64,000 bases of DNA from Gammaproteobacteria bacterium (lineage in GTDB: Bacteria; Pseudomonadota; Gammaproteobacteria; Xanthomonadales; SZUA-36). Under the pieces are notes generated by a model. The model saw only the letters and a program-made list of their open reading frames with translations, made no database searches and had not been told where the DNA came from. The stretch covers positions 1 through 64,000 of the forward strand of contig JAJFLA010000032.1 of assembly GCA_021772935.1 (NCBI GenBank), written 5' to 3'. The translations under genes were made by a program, and so were the position numbers. Below, in pieces: positions 51,171 to 59,410 of this stretch. How positions within the stretch are numbered: the first letter of the stretch is position 1; each line of letters begins with the position of its first letter.

Positions 51171-51198
51171 AAAAAAGCCCACAGACTTGCGGGCTTTT
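51171..51198. terminator. Bidirectional terminator between DUF2909 and ctaE
   Basis: AAAAGCCC (51173-51180) and GGGCTTTT (51191-51198) pair across a 10-base loop with A/T runs on both outer sides, between the two converging gene ends. Confidence 0.82.
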
Positions 51199-51212
51199 CC
51201 AATCATTAAATC

Positions 51213-52082
51213 TTAAAGCGCGTAGACGAAAATAAACAGGCCTAGCCAGACAACGTCAACAAAATGCCAGTACCAAGCAACGGCTTCGAACGCAAAGTGG
51301 TTGCGGGGTTTGAAGTGTCCTTTAATGCTACGAAACATGATGACGGTCAACATGATGGCACCGAGTGTGACATGCATACCATGGAAACCGGTCAGCATGA
51401 AAAAAGTTGCACCATAGATACCTGAGCCAAGGGTCAGGCCCAATTCGGTGTAGGCCTCATGGTATTCGCCTATCTGAAACCAAACAAAGGTAAATCCCAG
51501 CACAACCGTGGCGGCCAACCACATGACCAGCAGGCCGCGATTTTCATGTTTCAGTGCATGGTGGGCCAGGGTAACGGTCAAACCGGAGGTCAGCAGAATC
51601 AATGTATTTATAAAGGGTATGCCAAACGCCGGGATGGTTTCGAATTCACCACCGATATTGGCTGGACCATTGGTCGGCCATACCGACAAATAACCTTGCC
51701 AGAGATGTTCATTTGTTATGGCACCTGTACCCTCACCACCCAGCCACGGAACTACCAGTGCGCGAGCGTAAAATAAGGCGCCAAAAAATACTGCAAAAAA
51801 CATCACCTCAGAATAAATAAACCACGACATACCGAGGCGGAATGATCCATCAACCTGGGCGTTGTACATGCCTGACTCGCTTTCGCGAATGACCGTGCCA
51901 AACCATCCAAACATCATGAAAATGATGATTGCCAAGCCCAGCCAGAAAGTCCATTGTGCGGTTGATGAACCATTCATCCAGTTGGCCGCGCTGGCCAGCA
52001 TGGTGATCATCCCCAATGAACCAACGATCGGCCATTTCGTGCCGTGGGGGATGTAGTAAGAACCTTCAGCGTGTTGTGACAT
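51213..52082 (-). CDS. ctaE: Cytochrome c oxidase subunit III
   Basis: 289 residues with about seven membrane helices. Subunit III stabilises the aa3 oxidase and proton uptake. Typical segments are YIPHGTKWPIVGS near the start, SEVMFFAVFFGALFYAR, GFHGMHVTLG and FEAVAWYWHFVDVVWLGLF at the end. Downstream of ctaG by 26 bases. Confidence 0.96.
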   Translation of the reverse strand: MSQHAEGSYYIPHGTKWPIVGSLGMITMLASAANWMNGSSTAQWTFWLGLAIIIFMMFGWFGTVIRESESGMYNAQVDGSFRLGMSWFIYSEVMFFAVFFGALFYARALVVPWLGGEGTGAITNEHLWQGYLSVWPTNGPANIGGEFETIPAFGIPFINTLILLTSGLTVTLAHHALKHENRGLLVMWLAATVVLGFTFVWFQIGEYHEAYTELGLTLGSGIYGATFFMLTGFHGMHVTLGAIMLTVIMFRSIKGHFKPRNHFAFEAVAWYWHFVDVVWLGLFIFVYAL

Positions 52083-52108
52083 GGTGAATTCTCGTTTTCC
52101 TAAAGAAA

Positions 52109-52657
52109 TTAGTGATGTGCTGGATTACCCGATGGCGAATAGCCTTGGCGGTAAAAAGTATAGGATAAAGTGATGTCCTTGATATGTTCTGGCAATTCAG
52201 GTTTTACATAAAAATAAACAGGCATTTCCCGGCTCTCGCCAGCCTGTAGGGTTTGCTCCGTAAAGCAGAAACACTCAGTTTTAACAAAATACAGGCTGGC
52301 TTCTGGCGGAGTGACGTTGTACGTCGCCTGGCCCGTGATCGTATTACTGTCTGGGTTCGTCGCCAGGTATAGTGCTTTGCTGGGTACGCCCAGGTTATAT
52401 TGGTTAAGCTTTTCTTTTGCCTCGAATACCCAGGGCAAAGATGAATTAACACTGGCATCAAAACGAATATTAACGATTCGATCTGAAGCGATAGCCAGTT
52501 CGTTGTTATCGGATACCTGGATAGCACGTCCACCAAGACCGGTAACCTCACACAAGACGTCATACAACGGCCACAACGCAAAGCCAAAACCAAACATGGC
52601 CACGGCCACCAATACCAGGCGCCTGGCAGTCTTGCGGTTTTGTTGTTTCTGGTCCAT
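52109..52657 (-). CDS. ctaG: Cytochrome c oxidase assembly protein CtaG (COX11)
   Basis: 182 residues from ATG 52657. This copper chaperone delivers copper to the CuB site of subunit I. One N-terminal membrane helix (about residues 13-33) precedes a periplasmic domain with the copper motif ECFCFTEQ. The start is one base after the stop of the 43-residue gene; a TTG start 13 codons upstream would overlap that gene. Confidence 0.94.
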   Translation of the reverse strand: MDQKQQNRKTARRLVLVAVAMFGFGFALWPLYDVLCEVTGLGGRAIQVSDNNELAIASDRIVNIRFDASVNSSLPWVFEAKEKLNQYNLGVPSKALYLATNPDSNTITGQATYNVTPPEASLYFVKTECFCFTEQTLQAGESREMPVYFYVKPELPEHIKDITLSYTFYRQGYSPSGNPAHH

Positions 52658-52658
52658 A

Positions 52659-52790
52659 TCAGCGCCCGATGATGGCTGAGCCAATGAAAGTGGCAAAAAT
52701 CACCACGGCAATGATGGCAAATACCCAGGCAGTCTTTACTGCCCGGGCCTGCTTGAGTCGAAAATCGCTTGACTGACGGTCTTCATTCAT
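52659..52790 (-). CDS. 43-residue single-helix protein of the oxidase locus
   Basis: ATG at 52790 to TGA at 52659-52661. A polar N-terminus (MNEDRQSSDFRLKQARAVKT) is followed by one hydrophobic helix (AWVFAIIAVVIFATFIGSA) and IIGR. It lies between ctaD (14 bases) and ctaG (1 base). Similar small proteins are annotated as cytochrome oxidase small assembly proteins at this position in other Proteobacteria; here the call rests on position, size and topology. Confidence 0.8.
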   Translation of the reverse strand: MNEDRQSSDFRLKQARAVKTAWVFAIIAVVIFATFIGSAIIGR

Positions 52791-52804
52791 CGTTCTGTAT
52801 CAGC

Positions 52805-54436
52805 TTATTCTGCGTGCCTGAGCATGTTGTGAGTCACTTCAGGCGGTGTAGTAAAGCTATGGTAAGCAGGTGGTGACTGGAGGGTCCATTCCAGGCCCCG
52901 GGAGCTTTCCCATACCCCAGCTGTTGCTTTGACCTTGCTTCTGAAAACACAGTGAAGGACGACGCCGACAAAAATCAACTGGGTTGCACCAAAGGCAAAC
53001 CCCCCAATCGAAGAAATCATGTTGAAATCGGCGAACTGTGGTGAATAATCGGGGATTCTGCGTGGCATACCGGCCAACCCGAGATAATGCTGCGGGAAGA
53101 ACAATACATTGACAAAAATTGCAGACAACCAGAAATGGATCTTGCCCCACTTTTCCGAGTACATATTGCCACTGAACTTGGGCAGCCAATAATAGGTTGC
53201 CGCCATCAACGCAAATACAGCCCCTGGAACCAGCACGTAATGAAAATGTGCGACCACGAAATAAGTGTCGTGATACTGGAAATCAGCTGCAGTAATAGCC
53301 AGCATCAGACCGGACAAACCACCAATGGTGAACAACACCACAAAACCAATAGCAAATAGCATCGGGGTTTCAAAGGTCATCGAGCCTTGCCACATGGTGC
53401 TGACCCAGTTAAATACCTTCACCCCGGTTGGAACCGAGATCAGCATGGTTGCATACATGAAGAATAGCTCGCCTTGCAATGGCATGCCCACGGTAAACAT
53501 ATGGTGCGCCCAAACGATAAATGACAGGAATGCGATGGTGGCTGTTGCATAAACCATTGAGGCGTAACCAAATAGTGGTTTACGTGAAAACGTTGGCAGA
53601 ATTTCCGAGATAACACCAAAAGCAGGCAAAATCATAATGTAGACTTCAGGGTGTCCAAAGAACCAGAAAATATGCTGGAACATGACCGGATCACCACCGC
53701 CGGCAGCATTGAAGAAGTTGGTGCCGAAAAAGTGGTCGGTCAACAGCATAGTGACCGCACCGGCAAGAACGGGCATCACCGCTATCAACAGGAATGCAGT
53801 GATCAACCAGGTCCAAACAAACATAGGCATACGCAACAATGTCATACCGGGTGCGCGCATATTGAAGATCGTCGCAATAATATTGATCGATCCCATGATA
53901 GAAGAGATGCCCATCATGTGAACTGCAAAGACGACAAACGCGAAACTGGTTCCGGTTTGTAGAACCAGTGGTGGATATAATGTCCAGCCGGCTGCTGGCC
54001 CACCGGAATCCATAAACAGCGTGGATAACAGCATGGTGAATGCAAACGGTAGAATCCAGAAGCTCCAGTTATTCATCCGTGGCAAAGCCATATCCGGTGC
54101 TCCAATCATCATTGGGATCAGCCAGTTTGCAAACCCTACCCAAGCCGGCATGACAGCACCAAATACCATCACCAGCGCGTGCATTGTGGTCATTTGGTTG
54201 AAAAAGTCGGGTTCAACCAACTGCAGGCCGGGCATGAATAATTCGGCTCGGATGACCATTGCCATGGCACCGCCGATCAGAAACATCAGTAGTGAAAAAC
54301 CCAGGTAGAGCGTACCGATATCCTTATGATTGGTGGTGAATAACCAACGGTTCAGAAACCCGGTAGGTTTGTGATCGTGATCTTCATGGTCGTCATGGAC
54401 ATCATCGATGTCTGTGTAGCTGATTTCAGTGCTCAT
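52805..54436 (-). CDS. ctaD: Cytochrome c oxidase subunit I
   Basis: 543 residues with about twelve helices; catalytic subunit of aa3-type oxidase holding heme a, heme a3 and CuB. The heme a ligand is in MTTMHALVMVFGAVMP; the CuB and cross-linked His-Tyr site is HIFWFFGHPEVYIMILP, followed by the two CuB histidines in WAHHMFTVG. The C-terminal heme ligands are in DTYFVVAHFHYVL. Start overlaps the ctaC stop by 4 bases. Confidence 0.97.
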   Translation of the reverse strand: MSTEISYTDIDDVHDDHEDHDHKPTGFLNRWLFTTNHKDIGTLYLGFSLLMFLIGGAMAMVIRAELFMPGLQLVEPDFFNQMTTMHALVMVFGAVMPAWVGFANWLIPMMIGAPDMALPRMNNWSFWILPFAFTMLLSTLFMDSGGPAAGWTLYPPLVLQTGTSFAFVVFAVHMMGISSIMGSINIIATIFNMRAPGMTLLRMPMFVWTWLITAFLLIAVMPVLAGAVTMLLTDHFFGTNFFNAAGGGDPVMFQHIFWFFGHPEVYIMILPAFGVISEILPTFSRKPLFGYASMVYATATIAFLSFIVWAHHMFTVGMPLQGELFFMYATMLISVPTGVKVFNWVSTMWQGSMTFETPMLFAIGFVVLFTIGGLSGLMLAITAADFQYHDTYFVVAHFHYVLVPGAVFALMAATYYWLPKFSGNMYSEKWGKIHFWLSAIFVNVLFFPQHYLGLAGMPRRIPDYSPQFADFNMISSIGGFAFGATQLIFVGVVLHCVFRSKVKATAGVWESSRGLEWTLQSPPAYHSFTTPPEVTHNMLRHAE

Positions 54437-55281
54437 TGTGCTGTCCCCTGTACATCGCTTTGACGTGTTTCAGCCAGTTGGTCACTCACCCAAGTTTCGA
54501 ATTCATCTTCGGCTAGAGCAATGACTACGATGGGCATAAAGCCATGGTCTTTTCCGCACAATTCGGCACACTGACCACGGTAGGTGCCGGGCTCTTTAAT
54601 ATTCGTCCAGGCTTCATTGATAAAGCCGGGGATAGCGTCCCGTTTCCAGCCCAGGTCGGGGACCCACCATGAATGGATTACATCATCGGCAGTAATCAGA
54701 AACTTGATTTTCTTACCGATCGGCAGGACCAGTGGGTGATCGACGTCAAGCAAATAATTGTCAACGCTTTCAGGGGCAACGCCCGAGTTTAGTTGGCGCG
54801 CCGCATTAGATGCTGGCTCCAGACTGGAAATAAAACTGATGTCCTGATCCAGGTATTCATATTTCCATCGCCACTGAAAGCCTGTGATTTTCACGGTCAT
54901 CTCGGCTCCAGATGAATCTTCCATTCGCACCAATGCGGTGGTAGCGGGAACCGCCATCGCAATCAGGATCAGAATCGGAATGATGGTCCAGATAATTTCT
55001 GCCTTGGTTGAATGGCTGAATTTTGCTGGCTCGTGACCACGGGATTTTCGGTGTAACACGATCGATGTAAACATCATAGTGAATACACCGATGCCAATGA
55101 TTACGCAAACCCACAAAACATACATGTGCAGGTCGAAGTGATCCGCACTCTGTTGCGTCACGCCCCGTGGCATATTGATTTCGTTGCCGGTTAATGCCGG
55201 GGCTACCAGGATTAACCAAGTGGCAGCTATAACAGCCGCCAATACGGCAAGGGCTACGATGACTGTATTTTCTTTCTTCAT
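54433..55281 (-). CDS. ctaC: Cytochrome c oxidase subunit II
   Basis: 282 residues. Two membrane helices (about 5-27 and 53-75) anchor a periplasmic cupredoxin domain. The CuA motif YRGQCAELCGKDHGFM has the CxxxCxxxHxxM ligands, and the upstream His is in DDVIHSWWVPDLG. No C-terminal cytochrome c domain is present, so this is a CuA-only subunit. First gene of the oxidase operon. Confidence 0.97.
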   Translation of the reverse strand: MKKENTVIVALAVLAAVIAATWLILVAPALTGNEINMPRGVTQQSADHFDLHMYVLWVCVIIGIGVFTMMFTSIVLHRKSRGHEPAKFSHSTKAEIIWTIIPILILIAMAVPATTALVRMEDSSGAEMTVKITGFQWRWKYEYLDQDISFISSLEPASNAARQLNSGVAPESVDNYLLDVDHPLVLPIGKKIKFLITADDVIHSWWVPDLGWKRDAIPGFINEAWTNIKEPGTYRGQCAELCGKDHGFMPIVVIALAEDEFETWVSDQLAETRQSDVQGTAQ

Positions 55282-55659
55282 GAAAACTCAGGCCTCAAGA
55301 TAATGATCATTGTGTTTGGGGAGAGCACGACGGTGGTGTGTTTCTCCACAATGTAAAAATCCGAATATTTACATAAATACAAGCACTTGCTTACATATCT
55401 GAACTATGCGACATTCAGGTTGCAATCAGAAATCGTAGGGCTTTAATATTGTAATAGGCAAACATTAACCGACCATTGTAGCTTCCCTGTCGTTGTACGA
55501 GCAAGGCTTAGAAGTTATTTTCTTGCATCTTGTTACGCTTTTTCTAAGATATGATTCATACCGATGTGAATGAACGATGACGACAGTGCTTGGCCTTGGC
55601 TCGTCAGGTGACTAAACTTGAGCTTCTGGTCAGAAACCTTCACCCAGGCGGGTAATTTA
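55282..55659. other. Intergenic region upstream of ctaC
   Basis: 378 bases between the divergent ctaC and the small gene at 55660. It should hold promoters for both. I see an exact palindrome AATGATCATT at 55302-55311, some 20 bases upstream of the ctaC ATG, and an AT-rich core with several near-TATAAT words, but no confident -35/-10 pair. No RNA gene or further coding sequence is evident. Confidence 0.4.
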
Positions 55660-55869
55660 ATGAATAAAGTGCAGAAATATGATTTTCTGTTTGGTGGCAA
55701 CTTGGTTAGCAGGCCACGGCGGGGTGAGAGTGACCATTTTTTTCAAGCTGAAGTGGGTGAACAGCTAAGGCAATTTCTTCAGTGGTTGGGGTTGGACCAC
55801 GAGACCAGAGAACGGGCAAATAGGGCTGCACGTGACCTGGGCGACGGGCATTTTTTGCCGAGGACTTGA
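55660..55869 (+). CDS. Small unknown protein upstream of the GspA-like gene
   Basis: 69 residues from ATG 55660; a TTG at 55618 would give 83. The sequence is hydrophilic (QAEVGEQLRQFLQWLGLDHETRERANRAARDLG), probably a helical cytosolic protein, with no recognised motif. It ends 3 bases before the GspA-like gene, so co-translation is likely and a link to that ATPase is possible. I cannot assign a family. Confidence 0.55.
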   Translation: MNKVQKYDFLFGGNLVSRPRRGESDHFFQAEVGEQLRQFLQWLGLDHETRERANRAARDLGDGHFLPRT

Positions 55870-55872
55870 GAC

Positions 55873-57519
55873 ATGTATTTACGTTATTTTGGGCTCAATG
55901 AGGCACCGTTTTCCATAACACCTGATCCAGCTTTTGTTTTTCTTAGTCCTCGTCATCGTGATGCTCTTGCGCACCTGTTGTACGGGATTGGCAAAGGTGG
56001 TAGTGGTGGCTTTGTCCAACTCACTGGTGAGGTCGGAACCGGTAAGACGACACTGTGCAGGTGTTTGTTGGAACAAATACCCGAAGGCACACGTATCGCA
56101 TTATTGCTAAACCCACTGGTCACACCCCGTGAATTACTAGCTGCCATTAGCGAAGAGCTGGGAATCGATATCAGTGAGTCAATTCACAGTACACGTTTGC
56201 TGGTTGATGACTTGAATCGATACTTGCTCAATGCGCATATGCGTGGCGAACGTGTAGTTGTTGTGATAGATGAAGCACAAAACCTGAGTCCTGAAGCCTT
56301 GGAACAGGTCAGATTGCTAACCAACCTTGAAACCAGTAAGGAAAAGCTGCTGCAAATTGTACTGCTGGGTCAACCGGAGTTAAGGGAGTTGTTGCAACGT
56401 CGTAACCTGCGCCAATTGGCCCAGCGTATCACTGCACGTTATCACCTGAGCCCGCTGGGACCGAAGGATACACATTTGTATATTCGCCACCGCATGCAGG
56501 TTGCAGGCTCACCGCGGAATCCGTTTCGACGCAACGCGATGAATGCACTTTATCAACGATCGCAAGGCATACCGCGGTTAATCAATATCATTGCTGACAG
56601 GTCACTGGTTGCGGCTTTTGCCAAAGAGCGTGTCGATGTAACTGCAAGCATGGTGCATGAAGCTGCCAATGAGGTGCAGCTGGGTGAGCGGCAGGTTAGT
56701 CGTTTTCGTTGGCCACGGTTGGTGGCAGCGATGGCGCTGGTGGCCATCGTCGTGTTGGCTGTAGCCATATTCAGTGATATACGCTTGCCGACAGGCGAAG
56801 CCAATGCGGAGACGGAAAAAATATCATCGCAGGCTCTGGTTCGGGACCACCCCCAGCAACCCGGTGCCGTGCAGTCGACCGCAACGAAGTTGGCCGCTAA
56901 TGCCCCGGTTCCAGATATTACGGCGACATTGGATACCGCTTGGCTCAATGAACACCAACGTGAAGTTTGGCGGGGTCTTGCTAAAATGTGGCAGGACGCC
57001 GGTTCAGGCATGGTCATCCAGGCTGCCTGTGACGGTGATAACAGCCAAGGATATGCCTGTCTTCGTGATCAGGGAAGCTGGTCTAAAATCAAACGTCTCG
57101 GACTACCGGTGGTTCTCGTGCTTCAAGGTGAAACCCCGTCCTATCTTCTGCTCCGGGGTGTAGACGATGAACGGCTGCTGGTCGGATCACCAGAGCGATC
57201 GCAGACGGTGTTGAAGGATAGTATTGATGCCCGTTGGTTGGGGGCCTACTTTGTGGCATGGCCACAAGCCTCTGGCTGGCCAGTATTAGTCGGTCGAGGC
57301 GATGTTGGACCTGCAGTAGTAACGATAATGGAAATGGCGGCCCGTGTTGATGTACCGTACCATGGTGGTCACGTGTTTGATGCAGCTTTTGAACTTTGGT
57401 TGAAAGGGTTTCAGGTACGCAGGGGCCTGGAAGCAGATGGCATTGTAGGGCGAAAAACATTGCTTTACTTGATGACGGCATCAATAAAAGAGCCAACACT
57501 TTTGCAAACCTGGAAATAA
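55873..57519 (+). CDS. GspA/ExeA-like AAA ATPase
   Basis: 548 residues. An N-terminal AAA ATPase (Walker A GEVGTGKTT, residues 52-60; Walker B VVVIDEAQNLS) is followed by a membrane helix near residue 280 (VAAMALVAIVVLAVAIF) and a periplasmic part with a C39-like region and a C-terminal peptidoglycan-binding domain (GFQVRRGLEADGIVGRKTL). In Aeromonas, ExeA with ExeB helps insert the type II secretin through the cell wall. Followed by gspB after 13 bases; no other secretion genes are in the window. Confidence 0.88.
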   Translation: MYLRYFGLNEAPFSITPDPAFVFLSPRHRDALAHLLYGIGKGGSGGFVQLTGEVGTGKTTLCRCLLEQIPEGTRIALLLNPLVTPRELLAAISEELGIDISESIHSTRLLVDDLNRYLLNAHMRGERVVVVIDEAQNLSPEALEQVRLLTNLETSKEKLLQIVLLGQPELRELLQRRNLRQLAQRITARYHLSPLGPKDTHLYIRHRMQVAGSPRNPFRRNAMNALYQRSQGIPRLINIIADRSLVAAFAKERVDVTASMVHEAANEVQLGERQVSRFRWPRLVAAMALVAIVVLAVAIFSDIRLPTGEANAETEKISSQALVRDHPQQPGAVQSTATKLAANAPVPDITATLDTAWLNEHQREVWRGLAKMWQDAGSGMVIQAACDGDNSQGYACLRDQGSWSKIKRLGLPVVLVLQGETPSYLLLRGVDDERLLVGSPERSQTVLKDSIDARWLGAYFVAWPQASGWPVLVGRGDVGPAVVTIMEMAARVDVPYHGGHVFDAAFELWLKGFQVRRGLEADGIVGRKTLLYLMTASIKEPTLLQTWK

Positions 57520-57532
57520 TTAGGGCCAAATC

Positions 57533-58327
57533 ATGTCGATACTTCTTGAAGCACTTCGAAAGACCGAAAAGGATCAGCGCAAGGTTGAAGCCCCTAACAT
57601 TCATTCAGAAGAAAATCGAGGCCCGGTTTCTGATTCACTTGGGATGGGTCCATTGGCGGCGTTGCTGGTCGTAGCATTGTTTACGAGTGGTTGGTTTGTG
57701 TGGCACCAATACCAGAAACCGGCCGGTGGGTACCAGCCCCCCGTTACTTTAGCGCCCGATCGAACCAAGGTGGCTAGTACTCCAGTGGTAAAACTGGAAG
57801 CCGGAAAGGTCACGCACTCAAACTCAACGCTAACAAGCACGACCGACAGCGGTGATGTGGGCTCACAGCGAACCCCGGTAGAGTCTTTTCAACTAGCGGC
57901 CAAAAGTGATTCGCGCTTACAAACGGATGCTGGGGGTAAGGTCGAACGACCTGACATGAATACCGCTAAACCTGCGGATAAAACGCAACCGGTTGCAAAA
58001 ACCACGGCCCCGGATAACAACAAGCTGCCAGTTCCAGAGTCTCAAACACTGTCGCAGCCAACAGCAGCTGCCAAGAAAGAATTCCATCCTCAGGAACCGG
58101 AACCCATCAATTATTGGGAATTACCAGATGCGATTCGCACTAAAGTGCCGGAAACCAGGTTCAGCGTACTGGTTTACGCTAGCAAACCTGCTGACCGGTT
58201 TGTATTGGTAAATGGTCAGCGCCTGCGAGAAGGAGACTGGGCAGCACCCGGGCTTCAGGTGAAAGAAATTCGGCGTGAAGGTGTTGTATTCAAGTTTCGT
58301 CTTTATCAGTTTCTGGTAGATAAATAA
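57533..58327 (+). CDS. gspB: General secretion pathway protein B (GspB/ExeB)
   Basis: 264 residues. The N-terminus MSILLEALRKTEKDQRK is typical of GspB, followed by one membrane helix (about 40-60), a long Pro/Thr/Lys-rich periplasmic linker (about 65-195) and the C-terminal domain with FSVLVYASKPADRFVLVNGQ and REGDW. Acts with the GspA-like ATPase in secretin assembly. Confidence 0.88.
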   Translation: MSILLEALRKTEKDQRKVEAPNIHSEENRGPVSDSLGMGPLAALLVVALFTSGWFVWHQYQKPAGGYQPPVTLAPDRTKVASTPVVKLEAGKVTHSNSTLTSTTDSGDVGSQRTPVESFQLAAKSDSRLQTDAGGKVERPDMNTAKPADKTQPVAKTTAPDNNKLPVPESQTLSQPTAAAKKEFHPQEPEPINYWELPDAIRTKVPETRFSVLVYASKPADRFVLVNGQRLREGDWAAPGLQVKEIRREGVVFKFRLYQFLVDK

Positions 58328-58382
58328 GCTGCAAACTGGAATTGTCACAAACTGGTCGAAGTCATCACCTCGTTTCCCGTGG

Positions 58383-59018
58383 GTGACACTGACCATATTT
58401 CTTTTTTGTACGGGTGCTAAAATACTGCATTCCGTTATCTTGCCACTGGCCCAGAATGCGATGTTGCAACTGGGGGGCGCACTACCGAGCCAGCTGGCGC
58501 TGATATTGAACCAGCCACTCGCAGGGTGGGCAGACTATCAACTTTTGACCCTGCTCAGCGCGTTGTTTATTCACGCAAACTGGTTACATTTGCTGGGGAA
58601 TATGGTTTATCTGTGGGTATTTGGTCTGCCGCTGGAACGTCGTCTGGGTGGCGCGGGTATGTTGTTCGTGTTTATGTTCGGTGGCGCGATGGCTAACCTG
58701 TTTGTGGTTTTGCGTTTGCCGGAATTGACGTCACCCATAGTCGGGGCCAGTGGTGCGGTTTCAGCGGTGGTGGGCGCTTACCTGGGTCTGTTTCCTTCCC
58801 GCCGTATTGGCATGTTGCTGCCATTGGGTCTTTATCTTCAGTTTGTACGTGTGTCGGCCGTGCTTGTGATTGGTTCTTGGTTTACGCTGCAGTTGGTTTA
58901 TTCCGTTTTAGGCCCCATAACGGGAATAGTGGCTTGGTGGACGCATATAGCGGGTTTTGCACTGGGATTAATATTTGCTTTGTTGGTACGCGCAACAGCA
59001 CAGATCAAATTGGGATAA
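58383..59018 (+). CDS. Rhomboid family intramembrane serine protease
   Basis: 211 residues with about six helices. Catalytic Ser is in GASGAVSAV and catalytic His in WWTHIAGFALG; the loop-side segment HANWLHLLGNMVYLWVFG is also conserved. The first candidate start is GTG 58383, but the frame is open upstream to the gspB end and reads SSPRFPWVTLTIF, which looks like a natural rhomboid N-terminus with no ATG, GTG or TTG before it. True start uncertain; 56 bases after gspB. Confidence 0.88.
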   Translation: MTLTIFLFCTGAKILHSVILPLAQNAMLQLGGALPSQLALILNQPLAGWADYQLLTLLSALFIHANWLHLLGNMVYLWVFGLPLERRLGGAGMLFVFMFGGAMANLFVVLRLPELTSPIVGASGAVSAVVGAYLGLFPSRRIGMLLPLGLYLQFVRVSAVLVIGSWFTLQLVYSVLGPITGIVAWWTHIAGFALGLIFALLVRATAQIKLG

Positions 59019-59021
59019 GAC

Positions 59022-59360
59022 ATGGCTAAGCCGGATAAAGAAAAACTGTTTCGGGTTGCATTCCTTAACCATGGCAAGGTGTATGAGCTATTTTGTACCG
59101 ACGTGTGTACAAGCGCGCTGCTTGGTTTTGTTGAAGTTTCGGGGCTGGTGTTCGGCGAAAAGGATTCCCTGGTGATTGATCCGACCGAGGAAAAAATGCT
59201 TGATGAATTTGATGGGGTAGAGGTCTTGCACCTGCCCTTGCACAGTGTGTTACGGGTCGAGCAGGTAAAGAAAAAAGGTCAGGCAGTCATCCGTGATCGC
59301 GAAAGTGGTGAGAAAGTTACACCATTCCCAATACAACCAGGTAGTCGTACCCGTCTTTAA
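59022..59360 (+). CDS. DUF1820 family protein
   Basis: 112 residues beginning MAKPDKEKLFRVAFLNHGKVYEL, with GFVEVSGLVFGE and the VLRVEQVKKKGQA segment. This fits the gammaproteobacterial DUF1820 family, soluble proteins of unknown function. It follows the rhomboid gene after 3 bases, probably in the same transcript. Confidence 0.85.
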   Translation: MAKPDKEKLFRVAFLNHGKVYELFCTDVCTSALLGFVEVSGLVFGEKDSLVIDPTEEKMLDEFDGVEVLHLPLHSVLRVEQVKKKGQAVIRDRESGEKVTPFPIQPGSRTRL

Positions 59361-59382
59361 ATGGGGTGCTTAATCGTCACGA

Positions 59383-59403
59383 TATATAGGACACTACACT
59401 AGC
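59383..59403. repeat. 21-bp dispersed repeat, copy 2 (ctpA 3' end)
   Basis: TATATAGGACACTACACTAG then C. It differs at one position from the copy at 38350-38370. It lies in the 50-base gap between the converging DUF1820 gene and ctpA. Confidence 0.8.
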
Positions 59404-59410
59404 ATTCGGA

